DNA of 64,000 bases from Beutenbergia cavernae DSM 12333 (GTDB lineage Bacteria > Actinomycetota > Actinomycetes > Actinomycetales > Beutenbergiaceae), in contig NC_012669.1 of the NCBI RefSeq assembly GCF_000023105.1, forward strand, positions 2,667,025-2,731,024, in the 5' to 3' direction. The position numbers were made by a program, and so were the translations under genes. Position 1 is the stretch's first letter; the number at the start of each line of letters is the position of its first letter. Shown here in pieces: positions 56,561 to 64,000 of the stretch. Under the pieces are notes generated by a model, which was not told where the DNA came from, did no database searches, and saw only the letters and a list, made by a program, of their open reading frames with translations.

Positions 56561-57538
56561 TCAGAATCCGAGCGACCGCGCCACCGACCTGATGTGGTCG
56601 GCGCTCGCCCGAAGGCCGGCGATCTCGGCGTCGTCCATCGGCACGAGCAGGCGCTGCACGGCGCCGCCGCGGTCGACGACCGTCGGGACCGACATGCACA
56701 CGTCGCTGATCCCGACGTAGTCGTCGATCCGCGTGGAGACCGGCAGCACACGGTGCTCGCCCCGCAGGATCGCCTCGATGATGCGGGTGGCGGCCAGCGC
56801 GACGGCGTAGTTCGTGGCGCCCTTGCCCTCGATGATCCGGTACGCGGACGTGATGACCTCGTGGGTGATCCGCTCGCGCACGCCCACGTCGAACAGCGGC
56901 TGCCTGCCGTGCCCCGGCCACTCGAGCAGCGGGACGCCGCCGATGCTCGCCGAGCTCCAGATCGGGATCTCCGAGTCTCCGTGCTCGCCCAGGATGTACG
57001 CGTGCACGTTCTGCACCGCGACCCCGCACTCCTGGGCCACCAGGTAGCGCATCCGCGAGCTGTCCAGCACCGTGCCGGAGCCGAAGAGCTGCTGCGTGGG
57101 TAGCCCCGTGACGGCCTGAGCGGCGTACGTGACGACGTCGACCGGGTTGGTCACCATGACGTGGATCGCGTCCGGAGTCATGGCGACGAGGCGCGGCATC
57201 ACCTCGCGGACGAGCCCGACGGTGCGCTCGGCCAGGTCCATGCGGCTCTGTCCCGGGTGCTGCTTCGCGCCGGCCGTGAACACCACCACGTCGGCCCCGC
57301 GGCAGATCTCCAGGTCGTCGCTGCCCTCGATCGTGCCCTGCGGCATGAACTCGATGCCGTGCCCGATGTCGAGCGCCTCGGCCTCGACCTTCTTCCGGTT
57401 GATGTCGTACAGCACGACGTGCCGGGCTGCCCCTCGCATGAGGGCCGCGTAGGCGAGGGTCGCGCCGACCGAGCCGGCGCCGACGACGGCGAGCGTCGAG
57501 ACGCTGCGGGACGAGGACGGGGTCGGGTCGGCGCTCAT
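56561..57538 (-). CDS. ldh: L-lactate dehydrogenase
   Basis: 325 residues. NAD site LAVVGAGSVGATLAYAAL, DINRKKVEAEALDIGHG, substrate Arg in SRMRYLVA, catalytic His in GEHGDSEIPIWS. Interconverts pyruvate and lactate. ATG lies 8 nt after a TAGGCT -10 whose TAG is the stop of the helicase gene. Converges with lexA. Confidence 0.96.
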   Translation of the reverse strand: MSADPTPSSSRSVSTLAVVGAGSVGATLAYAALMRGAARHVVLYDINRKKVEAEALDIGHGIEFMPQGTIEGSDDLEICRGADVVVFTAGAKQHPGQSRMDLAERTVGLVREVMPRLVAMTPDAIHVMVTNPVDVVTYAAQAVTGLPTQQLFGSGTVLDSSRMRYLVAQECGVAVQNVHAYILGEHGDSEIPIWSSASIGGVPLLEWPGHGRQPLFDVGVRERITHEVITSAYRIIEGKGATNYAVALAATRIIEAILRGEHRVLPVSTRIDDYVGISDVCMSVPTVVDRGGAVQRLLVPMDDAEIAGLRASADHIRSVARSLGF

Positions 57539-57546
57539 GCCTCGCA

Positions 57547-57552
57547 AGCCTA
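57547..57552 (-). promoter_or_regulatory. ldh -10 overlapping the upstream stop codon
   Basis: TAGGCT on the minus strand; its first three bases are the TAG stop of the helicase gene at 57550-57552, its end is 8 nt before the ldh ATG. Confidence 0.5.
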
Positions 57553-59589
57553 GGAGTCGGACCCCAGTCGGACGAGTGCAGCGCGCGCCACGGCCGGGTC
57601 GGTGGTGGGCCACATGGGCGGCAGCGAGCGCGAGAGGAACTCGCCGTACCGCGCCGTGGCCAGGCGGGAGTCGAGGATCGCGACGACGCCCCGATCTGTG
57701 GTCCGCCGCAGCAGGCGTCCCGCGCCCTGCGCGAGCAACAGAGCGGCGTGCGTGGCGGCGACGGTCATGAAGGGGTTGCCGCCGCGCGCCGCGACGACCT
57801 CCATGCGGGCGGCGCCCACCGGGTCGTCCGGCCGCGGGAACGGGATGCGGTCGATCGTCACGAGACGACACGAGTCGCCGGGCACGTCCACGCCCTGCCA
57901 GAGGGACAGCGTGCCGAACAGGCTCGTGGCCTCCTCCTCGGCGAACCGGCGCACCAGCGTCGGCAGCACGTCCTCGCCCTGGCACAGGACGTCCAGCCCG
58001 GTGCGGTCCCGGATCTCCTGCGCCGCGACCTCCGCCGCGCGCCGCGACGAGAAGAGACCGAGCGTGCGCCCCCCGGCTGCCTGGACGAGCTCGGCGAGCT
58101 CGGCGAGCATCTCCTGGCTCGGTCCGTCCGAACCCGGCCGTGGGAGGTGCCGAGCGACGTACCTGATGCCCTGCCGGGCGTAGTCGAACGGGCTGGCGAC
58201 CCGCTCGGCGCGGTAGGCCCCGGTCGCCAGGCCGAGCGACGAGGCGACGGGGGCGAAGGACCCGCCGAGCTCGAGCGTGGCGGACGTGAGCACAGCCGCC
58301 CGGTCGGCCACGAGATGCGTCGCCACGAGCCCCGCGACGTCCAGCGGCGCGACCCGCAGGCGACTGGCGCCGTCGCGGCCGCGTTCGCACCAGAGCACGT
58401 CGCGTCGCTGCGCCACGGCGTCCGACAGCAGCCGGTCGGCGATCTCCACGAGCACCAGGAGCGCGCTGCGCGCCATCACGAGCGCCCCGGCGCCGTCCGT
58501 CGACCCCGGGGGGTTCGGCCCGAGGGCGCTCATTCCTTCGTGCGCCGCGGCTCGGAGCGTCGTCACCGTCCCGACCAGCGACTCCGGGAGACCGTCCGGC
58601 AGGCGCCCCTCCGGCACGAGCCCGAGCCCGGTCCGCAGAGCCTGTGCGGCGTCGTCCAGACCGGCGAGGGCGGCACCCGCGTGCCGCCGGGCGATACGGG
58701 CAGCGCGCTCGACGGCGGGCGCCGACAGCTCGACCGTCGCCTGGGCGGTGACGCGGTCCGCGAGCTCGTGCGCCTCGTCGACGACGAGGCCGTCGTGCTC
58801 CGGCAGCACGCCCGGCGAGCCACCGGCGGCGATCCCGAGCATCGCGTGGTTGGTCACGACGACGTCGGCGCTGCGCGAGGCGCGCCGCGCCGCCTCGGGG
58901 AAGCACTCGGCGAGCATCGGGCACTTCTGCCCGAGACACTCCATCGCCGTCACCGACACCTGCCGCCAGGCTCGTTCGCCCACACCCGGCACGAGGTCGT
59001 CGCGGTCGCCGGTGGTGGTCTCCTCCGCCCACTCGCGCAGCCGGACGACCTCCTCGCCCAGCGTCTCGAACTCGCCGACCTCCGCCGAACGCCGCGGGTG
59101 GTCGGCACCGCCGTCCAGCGAGAAGAGCCCAGGCTCGTCCTCGGCCGGGTACCCGCCGGTGACCTTGTGCCGGCACACGTAGTTGTGCCAGCCCTTGAGC
59201 AGGGCGACGGCCGGCGGCCGCGGGAGGCTGGCCTCGAGGACGCCGCGCGCGAGGGGCAGGTCTTTCGTGAGGATCTGCCGCTGCAGGGCGAGCGTCGCCG
59301 TCGAGACGATGATCCGCTCGTCGGACGTCACCGCCCGCACGATGGCGGGAACGAGGTACGCCAGCGACTTCCCGGTACCGGTCCCCGCCTGCACGAGGAG
59401 CGGGACGCCGTCGTCGAACGCGTGCGCCACGGCGAGCGCCATCTCGTGCTGCCCGGCGCGGCGCGTTCCGCCCATCCGCGCGACGACCTCGTCGAGCAGC
59501 GCGTCGACGTCCAGGGCCTCGCGGGGGGTGCGGGCAGCCTCCTCGTCGGCGTCGTCCGCCGTGGTCGCGGTCGGCTGCTGGAGGGTCAC
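57550..59589 (-). CDS. DinG/XPD-like ATP-dependent helicase
   Basis: 679 residues. Walker A VQAGTGTGKSLAYLVPA, iron-sulfur Cys candidates in NYVCRHK and MECLGQKCPMLAECF, DEAH VVDEAHELADRV, motif VI AQGAGRLLRR. SF2 FeS helicase (DinG/YoaA type), 5'-3' unwinding in repair. GTG at 59589 chosen: TACGAT is 6 nt upstream. Not near a SOS box. Stop is TAG. Confidence 0.93.
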   Translation of the reverse strand: MTLQQPTATTADDADEEAARTPREALDVDALLDEVVARMGGTRRAGQHEMALAVAHAFDDGVPLLVQAGTGTGKSLAYLVPAIVRAVTSDERIIVSTATLALQRQILTKDLPLARGVLEASLPRPPAVALLKGWHNYVCRHKVTGGYPAEDEPGLFSLDGGADHPRRSAEVGEFETLGEEVVRLREWAEETTTGDRDDLVPGVGERAWRQVSVTAMECLGQKCPMLAECFPEAARRASRSADVVVTNHAMLGIAAGGSPGVLPEHDGLVVDEAHELADRVTAQATVELSAPAVERAARIARRHAGAALAGLDDAAQALRTGLGLVPEGRLPDGLPESLVGTVTTLRAAAHEGMSALGPNPPGSTDGAGALVMARSALLVLVEIADRLLSDAVAQRRDVLWCERGRDGASRLRVAPLDVAGLVATHLVADRAAVLTSATLELGGSFAPVASSLGLATGAYRAERVASPFDYARQGIRYVARHLPRPGSDGPSQEMLAELAELVQAAGGRTLGLFSSRRAAEVAAQEIRDRTGLDVLCQGEDVLPTLVRRFAEEEATSLFGTLSLWQGVDVPGDSCRLVTIDRIPFPRPDDPVGAARMEVVAARGGNPFMTVAATHAALLLAQGAGRLLRRTTDRGVVAILDSRLATARYGEFLSRSLPPMWPTTDPAVARAALVRLGSDS

Positions 59590-59595
59590 CGCGTC

Positions 59596-59601
59596 ATCGT
59601 A
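59596..59601 (-). promoter_or_regulatory. helicase -10 element (leaderless)
   Basis: TACGAT on the minus strand 6 nt before the GTG; the next GTG 30 bp upstream lies before the promoter and was rejected. Confidence 0.55.
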
Positions 59602-59648
59602 CGGAGCCCGCGACGCCACCGGTCGAGGCGCGCGGGCGACCTGTGGAC

Positions 59649-61130
59649 TCAGCGCAGCGCGTCGGCCAGGTCGGCCGCCAGCTCGGCGTCGACCCGCGCC
59701 TGCAGGTGCGTTCCCTCGGCCGTGTGCTCCTCGGCGAGGACCTCGCCGGTCGCGTGCGCGCGGTGCACGAGGTCACCGCGGACGTAGGGCACGACGACGT
59801 CGACCTCGACCGCCGGACGCGGCAGCAGGCCGGCGACGACGTCCCGCAGGTGCTCGATCCCGGCACCGGTCCGCGCGGAGACGGTGACGACGTGCGGGCC
59901 GGCCGAGCGCAGGCGGGTGAGGACCTCGGCGTCGGCGATGTCCGCCTTGTTGAGCACGAGGACCTCGGGGGTGTCGGTCAGTCCCTCGATGTCGGCGAGC
60001 ACCGTGCGGACGGCCGCGATCTGGCTCTCCGGGTCCGGGTGCGACGCGTCGACGACGTGGAGCAGCACGTCGGCGTCGCCGACCTCCTCGAGCGTCGACC
60101 GGAACGCCTCGACGAGCTCGTGCGGCAGGGCGCGGACGAAGCCGACGGTGTCGGCGAGGGTGTAGGCGCGCCCGTCCGGCGTCTGCGCGCGGCGCACCGT
60201 CGGGTCCAGCGTCGCGAACAGCGCGTTCTCCACCAGCACACCCGCGCCGGTCAGCCGGTTGAGCAGGGAGGACTTCCCCGCGTTCGTGTACCCGGCGATC
60301 GCCACGGACGGGACCTCCGCCCGGTGCCGCGAGGCGCGCTTGGTGGCCCGCGACGGCGCCATCTGGTCGATCTGGCGGCGCAGCTTCGCCATCCGGGTGC
60401 GGATGCGGCGGCGGTCGAGCTCGATCTTCGTCTCACCTGGTCCGCGCGACCCGATGCCCGCGCCGCCGGCGACCCGACCGCCGGCCTGCCGGGACATCGA
60501 CTCGCCCCACCCGCGCAGCCGCGGGAGCAGGTACTCGAGCTGCGCGAGCTCGACCTGGCCCTTGCCCTCCCGGGACTTCGCGTGCTGCGCGAAGATGTCG
60601 AGGATCAGGGCGGTGCGGTCGACGACCTTGACCTTGACGATGTCCTCGAGCCCGCGCCGCTGGGACGGGGCCAGCTCGCCGTCGACGACGACGGTGTCCG
60701 CTCCGGTCGCCGCGACGACGTCGGCCAGCTCGGCAGCCTTGCCGGAGCCGAGGTACGTGCCCGGGTCCGGTGTGCGGCGGCGCTGCAGCACGCCGTCGAG
60801 CACCGTGGAGCCGGCGGTCTCCGCGAGCGCCGCGAGCTCCCGCAGGGAGATCTCCGCACCCTCCGCGGTACCGGAGGACCAGAGCCCGACGAGCACCACC
60901 TGCTCCAGCCGCAGCTGCCGGTACTCGACCTCGGTGACGTCCTGCAGCTCGGTCGACAGTCCCGTGACCCGCCGCAGCGCCGACCGCTCCTCGACGTCGA
61001 GCTGTTCGCCGTCGGTCTCGGTGGGCGCCGCGTCGGTGCTCTGCAACGCCGTGCCCGCGCGAGCGAGGATACGGGCGACGACGTCGCGGGCCGGGTCGGC
61101 CTGCTCGTCGCCGGAGGGGTGCGCACTCAT
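59649..61130 (-). CDS. hflX: ribosome-associated GTPase HflX
   Basis: 493 residues. N-terminal HflX domain (PDPGTYLGSGKAAELADVV), GxGE segment GSRGPGETKIELDRRR, G1 AGYTNAGKSSLLNRL, G3 DTVGFVRALPHELVEAF, G4 NKAD. Splits stalled 70S ribosomes. ATG start; GAGGCT -10 with TTGGGC -35 before it. Syntenic with M. tuberculosis hflX-dapF-miaA. Confidence 0.95.
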   Translation of the reverse strand: MSAHPSGDEQADPARDVVARILARAGTALQSTDAAPTETDGEQLDVEERSALRRVTGLSTELQDVTEVEYRQLRLEQVVLVGLWSSGTAEGAEISLRELAALAETAGSTVLDGVLQRRRTPDPGTYLGSGKAAELADVVAATGADTVVVDGELAPSQRRGLEDIVKVKVVDRTALILDIFAQHAKSREGKGQVELAQLEYLLPRLRGWGESMSRQAGGRVAGGAGIGSRGPGETKIELDRRRIRTRMAKLRRQIDQMAPSRATKRASRHRAEVPSVAIAGYTNAGKSSLLNRLTGAGVLVENALFATLDPTVRRAQTPDGRAYTLADTVGFVRALPHELVEAFRSTLEEVGDADVLLHVVDASHPDPESQIAAVRTVLADIEGLTDTPEVLVLNKADIADAEVLTRLRSAGPHVVTVSARTGAGIEHLRDVVAGLLPRPAVEVDVVVPYVRGDLVHRAHATGEVLAEEHTAEGTHLQARVDAELAADLADALR

Positions 61131-61137
61131 GGGTTCC

Positions 61138-61166
61138 AGCCTCGCACGGGGCGCCGGGCGGCCCAA
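61138..61166 (-). promoter_or_regulatory. hflX promoter
   Basis: Minus strand -35 TTGGGC (61161-61166), 17-bp spacer, -10 GAGGCT (61138-61143), 7 nt before the ATG; leaderless. Confidence 0.5.
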
Positions 61167-61198
61167 GCGTTTTCACCGAGGGCGCAGTCCGGCGCGCC

Positions 61199-61204
61199 TA
61201 CCCT
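61199..61204 (+). promoter_or_regulatory. -10 of the RsmC-like gene (leaderless)
   Basis: TACCCT 6 nt before the GTG start; no Shine-Dalgarno fits. Confidence 0.5.
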
Positions 61205-61210
61205 GGGGGC

Positions 61211-61822
61211 GTGAGCGCGCCCGACCACTACTTCTCCGCCGAGCCCGCGGCACCGGACGAGCGGCGCACCATCGACGTCCGCCTGCGCGGGCGGGACGTC
61301 CGGGTGACGACGGCGCCGGGCGTCTTCTCGGCCGACCACCTGGACACCGGCACACGCGTCCTGCTCGACGCCGTCCCCGCGCCGCCGGCGACCGGCGAGC
61401 TCCTCGACCTTGGCTGCGGATGGGGACCGCTCGCCCTCGCGATGGCCGCCGAGTCACCAGGAGCCCGCGTATGGGCCGTCGACGTCAACGACCGTGCGCT
61501 GGACCTCGTCCGCGTGAACGCCGCGGCGGTCGGTGCCGCAGGCGTGCGCGCCGCCACCCCGGACGAGGCCCTGACGCACCGCCCGAGCCTGGCCGTGATC
61601 TGGTCGAACCCACCGATCCGGATCGGCAAGCGCTCGCTGCACGACCTGCTCGCGACCTGGCTCGACCTCCTCGCGCCGGACGGCGAGGCGTGGCTCGTCG
61701 TGGCGAAGAACCTCGGCGCCGACTCGCTGCAACGCTGGATCGCCACCGAGCTCGGCTTCGAGGCCGAGCGAACCGCGAGTGTCAAGGGCTTCCGGGTGCT
61801 GAAGGTGACGCGGCGCGCGTGA
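61211..61822 (+). CDS. RsmC/MTS-family methyltransferase
   Basis: 203 residues. FSADHLDTGTRVLLDAV, SAM loop LLDLGCGWGPLALAMA, catalytic NPPIRIGK (about 137-144), AKNLGADSLQRW. Such proteins N2-methylate guanine in 16S rRNA (RsmC type), here a single-domain form. Converges with dapF, 18 bp apart. Confidence 0.92.
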   Translation: MSAPDHYFSAEPAAPDERRTIDVRLRGRDVRVTTAPGVFSADHLDTGTRVLLDAVPAPPATGELLDLGCGWGPLALAMAAESPGARVWAVDVNDRALDLVRVNAAAVGAAGVRAATPDEALTHRPSLAVIWSNPPIRIGKRSLHDLLATWLDLLAPDGEAWLVVAKNLGADSLQRWIATELGFEAERTASVKGFRVLKVTRRA

Positions 61823-61840
61823 CGCCCCGCGGGTGACGCG

Positions 61841-62770
61841 TCACATCGAGATCGCGCGCGCCACGAGCTCCGCGGGCCCGGACAGCTCGACGTGGTCCTC
61901 GGGCAGCACGCGCACCTGGAGCTGCCCGCCGGGCACGAGCACGAGCCACTCGTCGGGCGCGCCGGCGCCGGCCCAGGCACGGACCGCGAGGGCCGCCGCA
62001 CAGGCACCGGTGCCGCACGAGAGCGTCTCCCCCACGCCGCGCTCGTGGACCCGCATCCGCACGATGCCGACCACGCGCTCGCCCTCGGCGTTCGGCGTGC
62101 CGTCGGCGTCGAACCGCTGCTCGCCGAGCGCGACGACGAGCTCGACGTTCGTGCCGCCCTCACCGAGCGGGTCCACCCGCGGCGGCTTCGTGAGATCGAT
62201 GGACTCGAGCTGGGCGACGTCCTCGAGCGCGACGACGACGTGCGGGTTCGGCAGCGCCAGCCGCAGGCCTGGCCGAGGGCTGTCGAGCCCCGCCACGCCG
62301 ACGCTCGCGTCGAAGCCCGCCTCGAGCGCCTCGGCACCGCCCGGCGCTGACCATCGGCCCATGTCGACGGCGTAGCGGTCCGTCTCGATCCGCACCGGCA
62401 GCACGCCCGCGCGCGTCGCGACGGGGACGACGTCGCCGTCCTCCGCGTCGAGCAGGCCCTCGGCCCGCAGGAACTCCACGAACACCCGGATGCCGTTGCC
62501 GCACATCTCGGCGAGGGACCCGTCCGCGTTCCGGTAGTCCATGAACCACACGGCCTCGGGGTGCTCCTCGAGCAGGCTCGCGCCGTCGGCGATGGCCGAG
62601 GAGCGCACGGCGCGGATGACGCCGTCCGCGCCGAGGCCACGGTGCCGGTCGCTGAGCGCCGCGACGTCGGCCTCGGTGAGGGCGAGCGCGCCCTCGGGGT
62701 CGGCCAGGAGCAGGAAGTCGTTCCCGGTGCCGTGACCCTTGACGACGCCGTTCGGCGGCAGACTGAGCAT
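61841..62770 (-). CDS. dapF: diaminopimelate epimerase
   Basis: 309 residues. Two active Cys in AEMCGNGIR and LSCGTGACA; KGHGTGNDFLLLAD at the start. Makes meso-DAP, here probably for lysine. ATG chosen; TAGGGT 7 nt upstream. Confidence 0.96.
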   Translation of the reverse strand: MLSLPPNGVVKGHGTGNDFLLLADPEGALALTEADVAALSDRHRGLGADGVIRAVRSSAIADGASLLEEHPEAVWFMDYRNADGSLAEMCGNGIRVFVEFLRAEGLLDAEDGDVVPVATRAGVLPVRIETDRYAVDMGRWSAPGGAEALEAGFDASVGVAGLDSPRPGLRLALPNPHVVVALEDVAQLESIDLTKPPRVDPLGEGGTNVELVVALGEQRFDADGTPNAEGERVVGIVRMRVHERGVGETLSCGTGACAAALAVRAWAGAGAPDEWLVLVPGGQLQVRVLPEDHVELSGPAELVARAISM

Positions 62771-62777
62771 GGCCGCC

Positions 62778-62783
62778 ACCCTA
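62778..62783 (-). promoter_or_regulatory. dapF -10 overlapping the miaA stop
   Basis: TAGGGT on the minus strand; its TAG is the miaA stop codon (62781-62783), 7 nt before the dapF ATG. Confidence 0.45.
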
Positions 62784-63713
62784 CGTGCCGGCACCGCTTC
62801 CCGGTGCGCTCTCGACGACGGCACGCGCCTGGGCGAGGAGATCACCCTCGGGGTCGAGCCAGCGGACGCGGGGGTCGCGCCGGAACCACTTGTCCTGCCG
62901 GCGGGCGACCTGTCGGGTGGCGACGGCGGCAGCCGCCACGGCGTCCTCGAGGTGCAGCCGACCGCGCACGACGTCGATCGCCTGCGCGTAGCCGACGGCG
63001 CGGGACGCCGTCACCCCGCGCTCCAGCCCGTGGTCGAGCAGGTCCCGCGTCTCCTCGAGCAGCCCACCGGTGAACATCGCGGCCGTCCTGGCGTGGATCC
63101 GCTCGTCGAGCTCGGCGCGCTCCACGCGGATCGCGAGCTGGACGGCGTCGAGCGCGTACGTGTGGTCCGGCAGGTTCGCGGAGTAGGGCTCGCCGGTGAG
63201 CGCGATCACCTCGAGCGCGCGCACGAGACGCCGGAGGTTGTGCCGGCCGATCCGCTGCGCCGCGAGCGGATCGACACGGGCGAGCTCGTCGTGCAGCAGG
63301 CCGGGCCCGAGGCGCTCACCGCGTTCCTCCAGGTCGCGGCGCACGGCCGGGTCGGTGTCGGGGAACGTCAGGTCGTCGAGCACCGACCGCACGTACAGGC
63401 CCGAACCGCCGACGAGCAGCGGCCACGCGCCACGGGCACGGACAGCGGCGAGATCCGCTCGGGCGTGCGTCTGGTAGGCCGCGACGCTCGCCTCCTGGGT
63501 GACGTCGAGGACGTCGAGCTGGTGGTGCGGCACGCCGCGGCGCTGGGTGGGCGGCGTCTTCGCCGTGCCGACGTCCATCCCGCGGTAGAGCTGCATCGCG
63601 TCGGCGTTCGTCAGCTCCGCGCTGGAGCCCTCGGCCCGCAGCGCGTCCGCGAGGTCGAGCGCGAGCTCGCTCTTGCCCGTGGCCGTCGGTCCGACGATCG
63701 CGATGATCCGCAC
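62781..63713 (-). CDS. miaA: tRNA dimethylallyltransferase
   Basis: 310 residues. P-loop IVGPTATGKSELALDLA, DAMQLYRGMDVGTAKTP, LLVGGSGLYVRSVL, and RQVARRQDKWFRRDPRV near the end. Prenylates A37 of tRNAs reading U-codons. GTG start 7 nt after TAGCGT. Confidence 0.96.
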   Translation of the reverse strand: MRIIAIVGPTATGKSELALDLADALRAEGSSAELTNADAMQLYRGMDVGTAKTPPTQRRGVPHHQLDVLDVTQEASVAAYQTHARADLAAVRARGAWPLLVGGSGLYVRSVLDDLTFPDTDPAVRRDLEERGERLGPGLLHDELARVDPLAAQRIGRHNLRRLVRALEVIALTGEPYSANLPDHTYALDAVQLAIRVERAELDERIHARTAAMFTGGLLEETRDLLDHGLERGVTASRAVGYAQAIDVVRGRLHLEDAVAAAAVATRQVARRQDKWFRRDPRVRWLDPEGDLLAQARAVVESAPGSGAGT

Positions 63714-63720
63714 GCCGGCG

Positions 63721-63726
63721 ACGCTA
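63721..63726 (-). promoter_or_regulatory. miaA -10 element (leaderless)
   Basis: TAGCGT on the minus strand, 7 nt before the miaA GTG. Confidence 0.5.
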
Positions 63727-63809
63727 GCCGAGCGGGGCGGCGGTGTGCGCCGCCGGTCGTCGAGAGGCGCCTGAGTCCGGCGGCCCCGGGCGCGTCTCGC
63801 GCCGACGCG

Positions 63810-63815
63810 TAGACT
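63810..63815 (+). promoter_or_regulatory. -10 of the YbjN-like gene (leaderless)
   Basis: TAGACT 7 nt before the GTG at 63823; same hexamer as hisC and pheS. Confidence 0.5.
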
Positions 63816-63822
63816 CGCCGAG

Positions 63823-64000
63823 GTGGGGTTGTTCTCCGGGCTGTTCTCGGGTCGCCGTGGCCGGATGAAGGGCGCCCGCCCATCGACCCGCCCGTCGTCC
63901 TCACCACCTCCGGCACGCGGCGACGACGGCCCGTTCGTCGTGCGGGCGGTCGACCGGAAGCGCGTCCAGACGGCGCTCGACGCGCTGGGCTACCGCTACT
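63823..64000 (+). CDS. YbjN-domain protein (3' end beyond window)
   Basis: First 59 codons. A Gly/Arg/Ser/Pro-rich lead (VGLFSGLFSGRRGRMKGARPS) and the start of a YbjN/type III chaperone-like fold (VDRKRVQTALDALGYRY), where the family continues with an acidic strand. Similar genes lie beside miaA in related actinobacteria. Function unknown. GTG chosen on the -10 spacing. Confidence 0.6.
   Translation, partial: MGLFSGLFSGRRGRMKGARPSTRPSSSPPPARGDDGPFVVRAVDRKRVQTALDALGYRY

Overview
The window is a continuous stretch of chromosome from a very GC-rich actinobacterium, most likely from the order Micrococcales (a Cellulomonadaceae/Promicromonosporaceae-like lineage). Reasons: almost every codon ends in G or C; many starts are GTG; translationally coupled GTGA/ATGA overlaps are common; actinobacterial hallmark genes are present (DivIVA/Wag31, SepF, bifunctional PriA, NrdR beside lexA and a LysM protein, DUF3040, DUF58/transglutaminase, PAC2, a HelD-type helicase, DUF5302); and the MurE residue pattern suggests lysine- or ornithine-type rather than diaminopimelate-type peptidoglycan. 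No rRNA, tRNA, insertion sequence, prophage or CRISPR array was seen. The content is mainly core genome, so the unusual material lies in regulation, gene structure and repeats.

Layout. 1-7.9 kb: the translation block pheT(partial)-pheS, and infC-rpmI-rplT-trmH-like on the minus strand, interrupted by a plus-strand ribbon-helix-helix/VOC pair, two inverted 22-bp tandem-repeat arrays and a DedA gene; infC has an AUC start and a long hairpin-rich leader. DUF1844 and GerW-like genes diverge from infC. 7.9-17.9 kb: histidine biosynthesis (hisD, hisC, hisB, an unknown gene, hisH, priA, sseB-like) split by a RecQ-phosphoribosyltransferase fusion, a PspC gene and a decayed P-loop kinase gene, followed by S4 and NUDIX genes. 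17.85-25.3 kb: dnaE, GNAT, rluD-type synthase, lspA, divIVA, yggT, sepF. 25.4-42 kb: the division and cell-wall (dcw) cluster read right to left: mraZ-rsmH-ftsL-ftsI-murE-murF-mraY-murD-ftsW-murG-murC-ftsQ-ftsZ-pgeF. 42.1-46.5 kb: a divergent MoxR/DUF58/transglutaminase operon. 46.6-54.5 kb: DUF3040, SOS-regulated dinB, spermidine-synthase-like gene, cold-shock gene, PAC2, HelD-like helicase, serA, DUF5302. 54.6-64 kb: nrdR-LysM/lexA, ldh, DinG/XPD-like helicase, hflX, RsmC-like methyltransferase, dapF, miaA and the start of a YbjN-like gene; this last block keeps the gene order known from Mycobacterium tuberculosis (lexA-Rv2719c-nrdR and hflX-dapF-miaA).

How it works together. The dcw block supplies lipid II synthesis (MurC-F, MraY, MurG), septal polymerisation (FtsW/FtsI), the FtsQ/FtsL scaffold and FtsZ with its membrane tether SepF; DivIVA supports polar growth. 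mraZ is preceded by five 10-bp-spaced MraZ boxes. DNA damage control is visible as a perfect SOS box before dinB and a set of weaker boxes between lexA and the LysM division inhibitor. NrdR has two tandem NrdR boxes upstream of its own gene.

A recurring theme is promoter architecture: at least a dozen genes have a TANNNT hexamer 6-8 nt before the start codon and no Shine-Dalgarno, the signature of leaderless transcripts. The items most worth a second look are the inverted repeat arrays at 3.57-3.82 kb, the RecQ-PRTase fusion, the kinase remnant running in frame into hisD, the infC leader with its AUC start, and the SOS box shared by divergent promoters at 48.26 kb.
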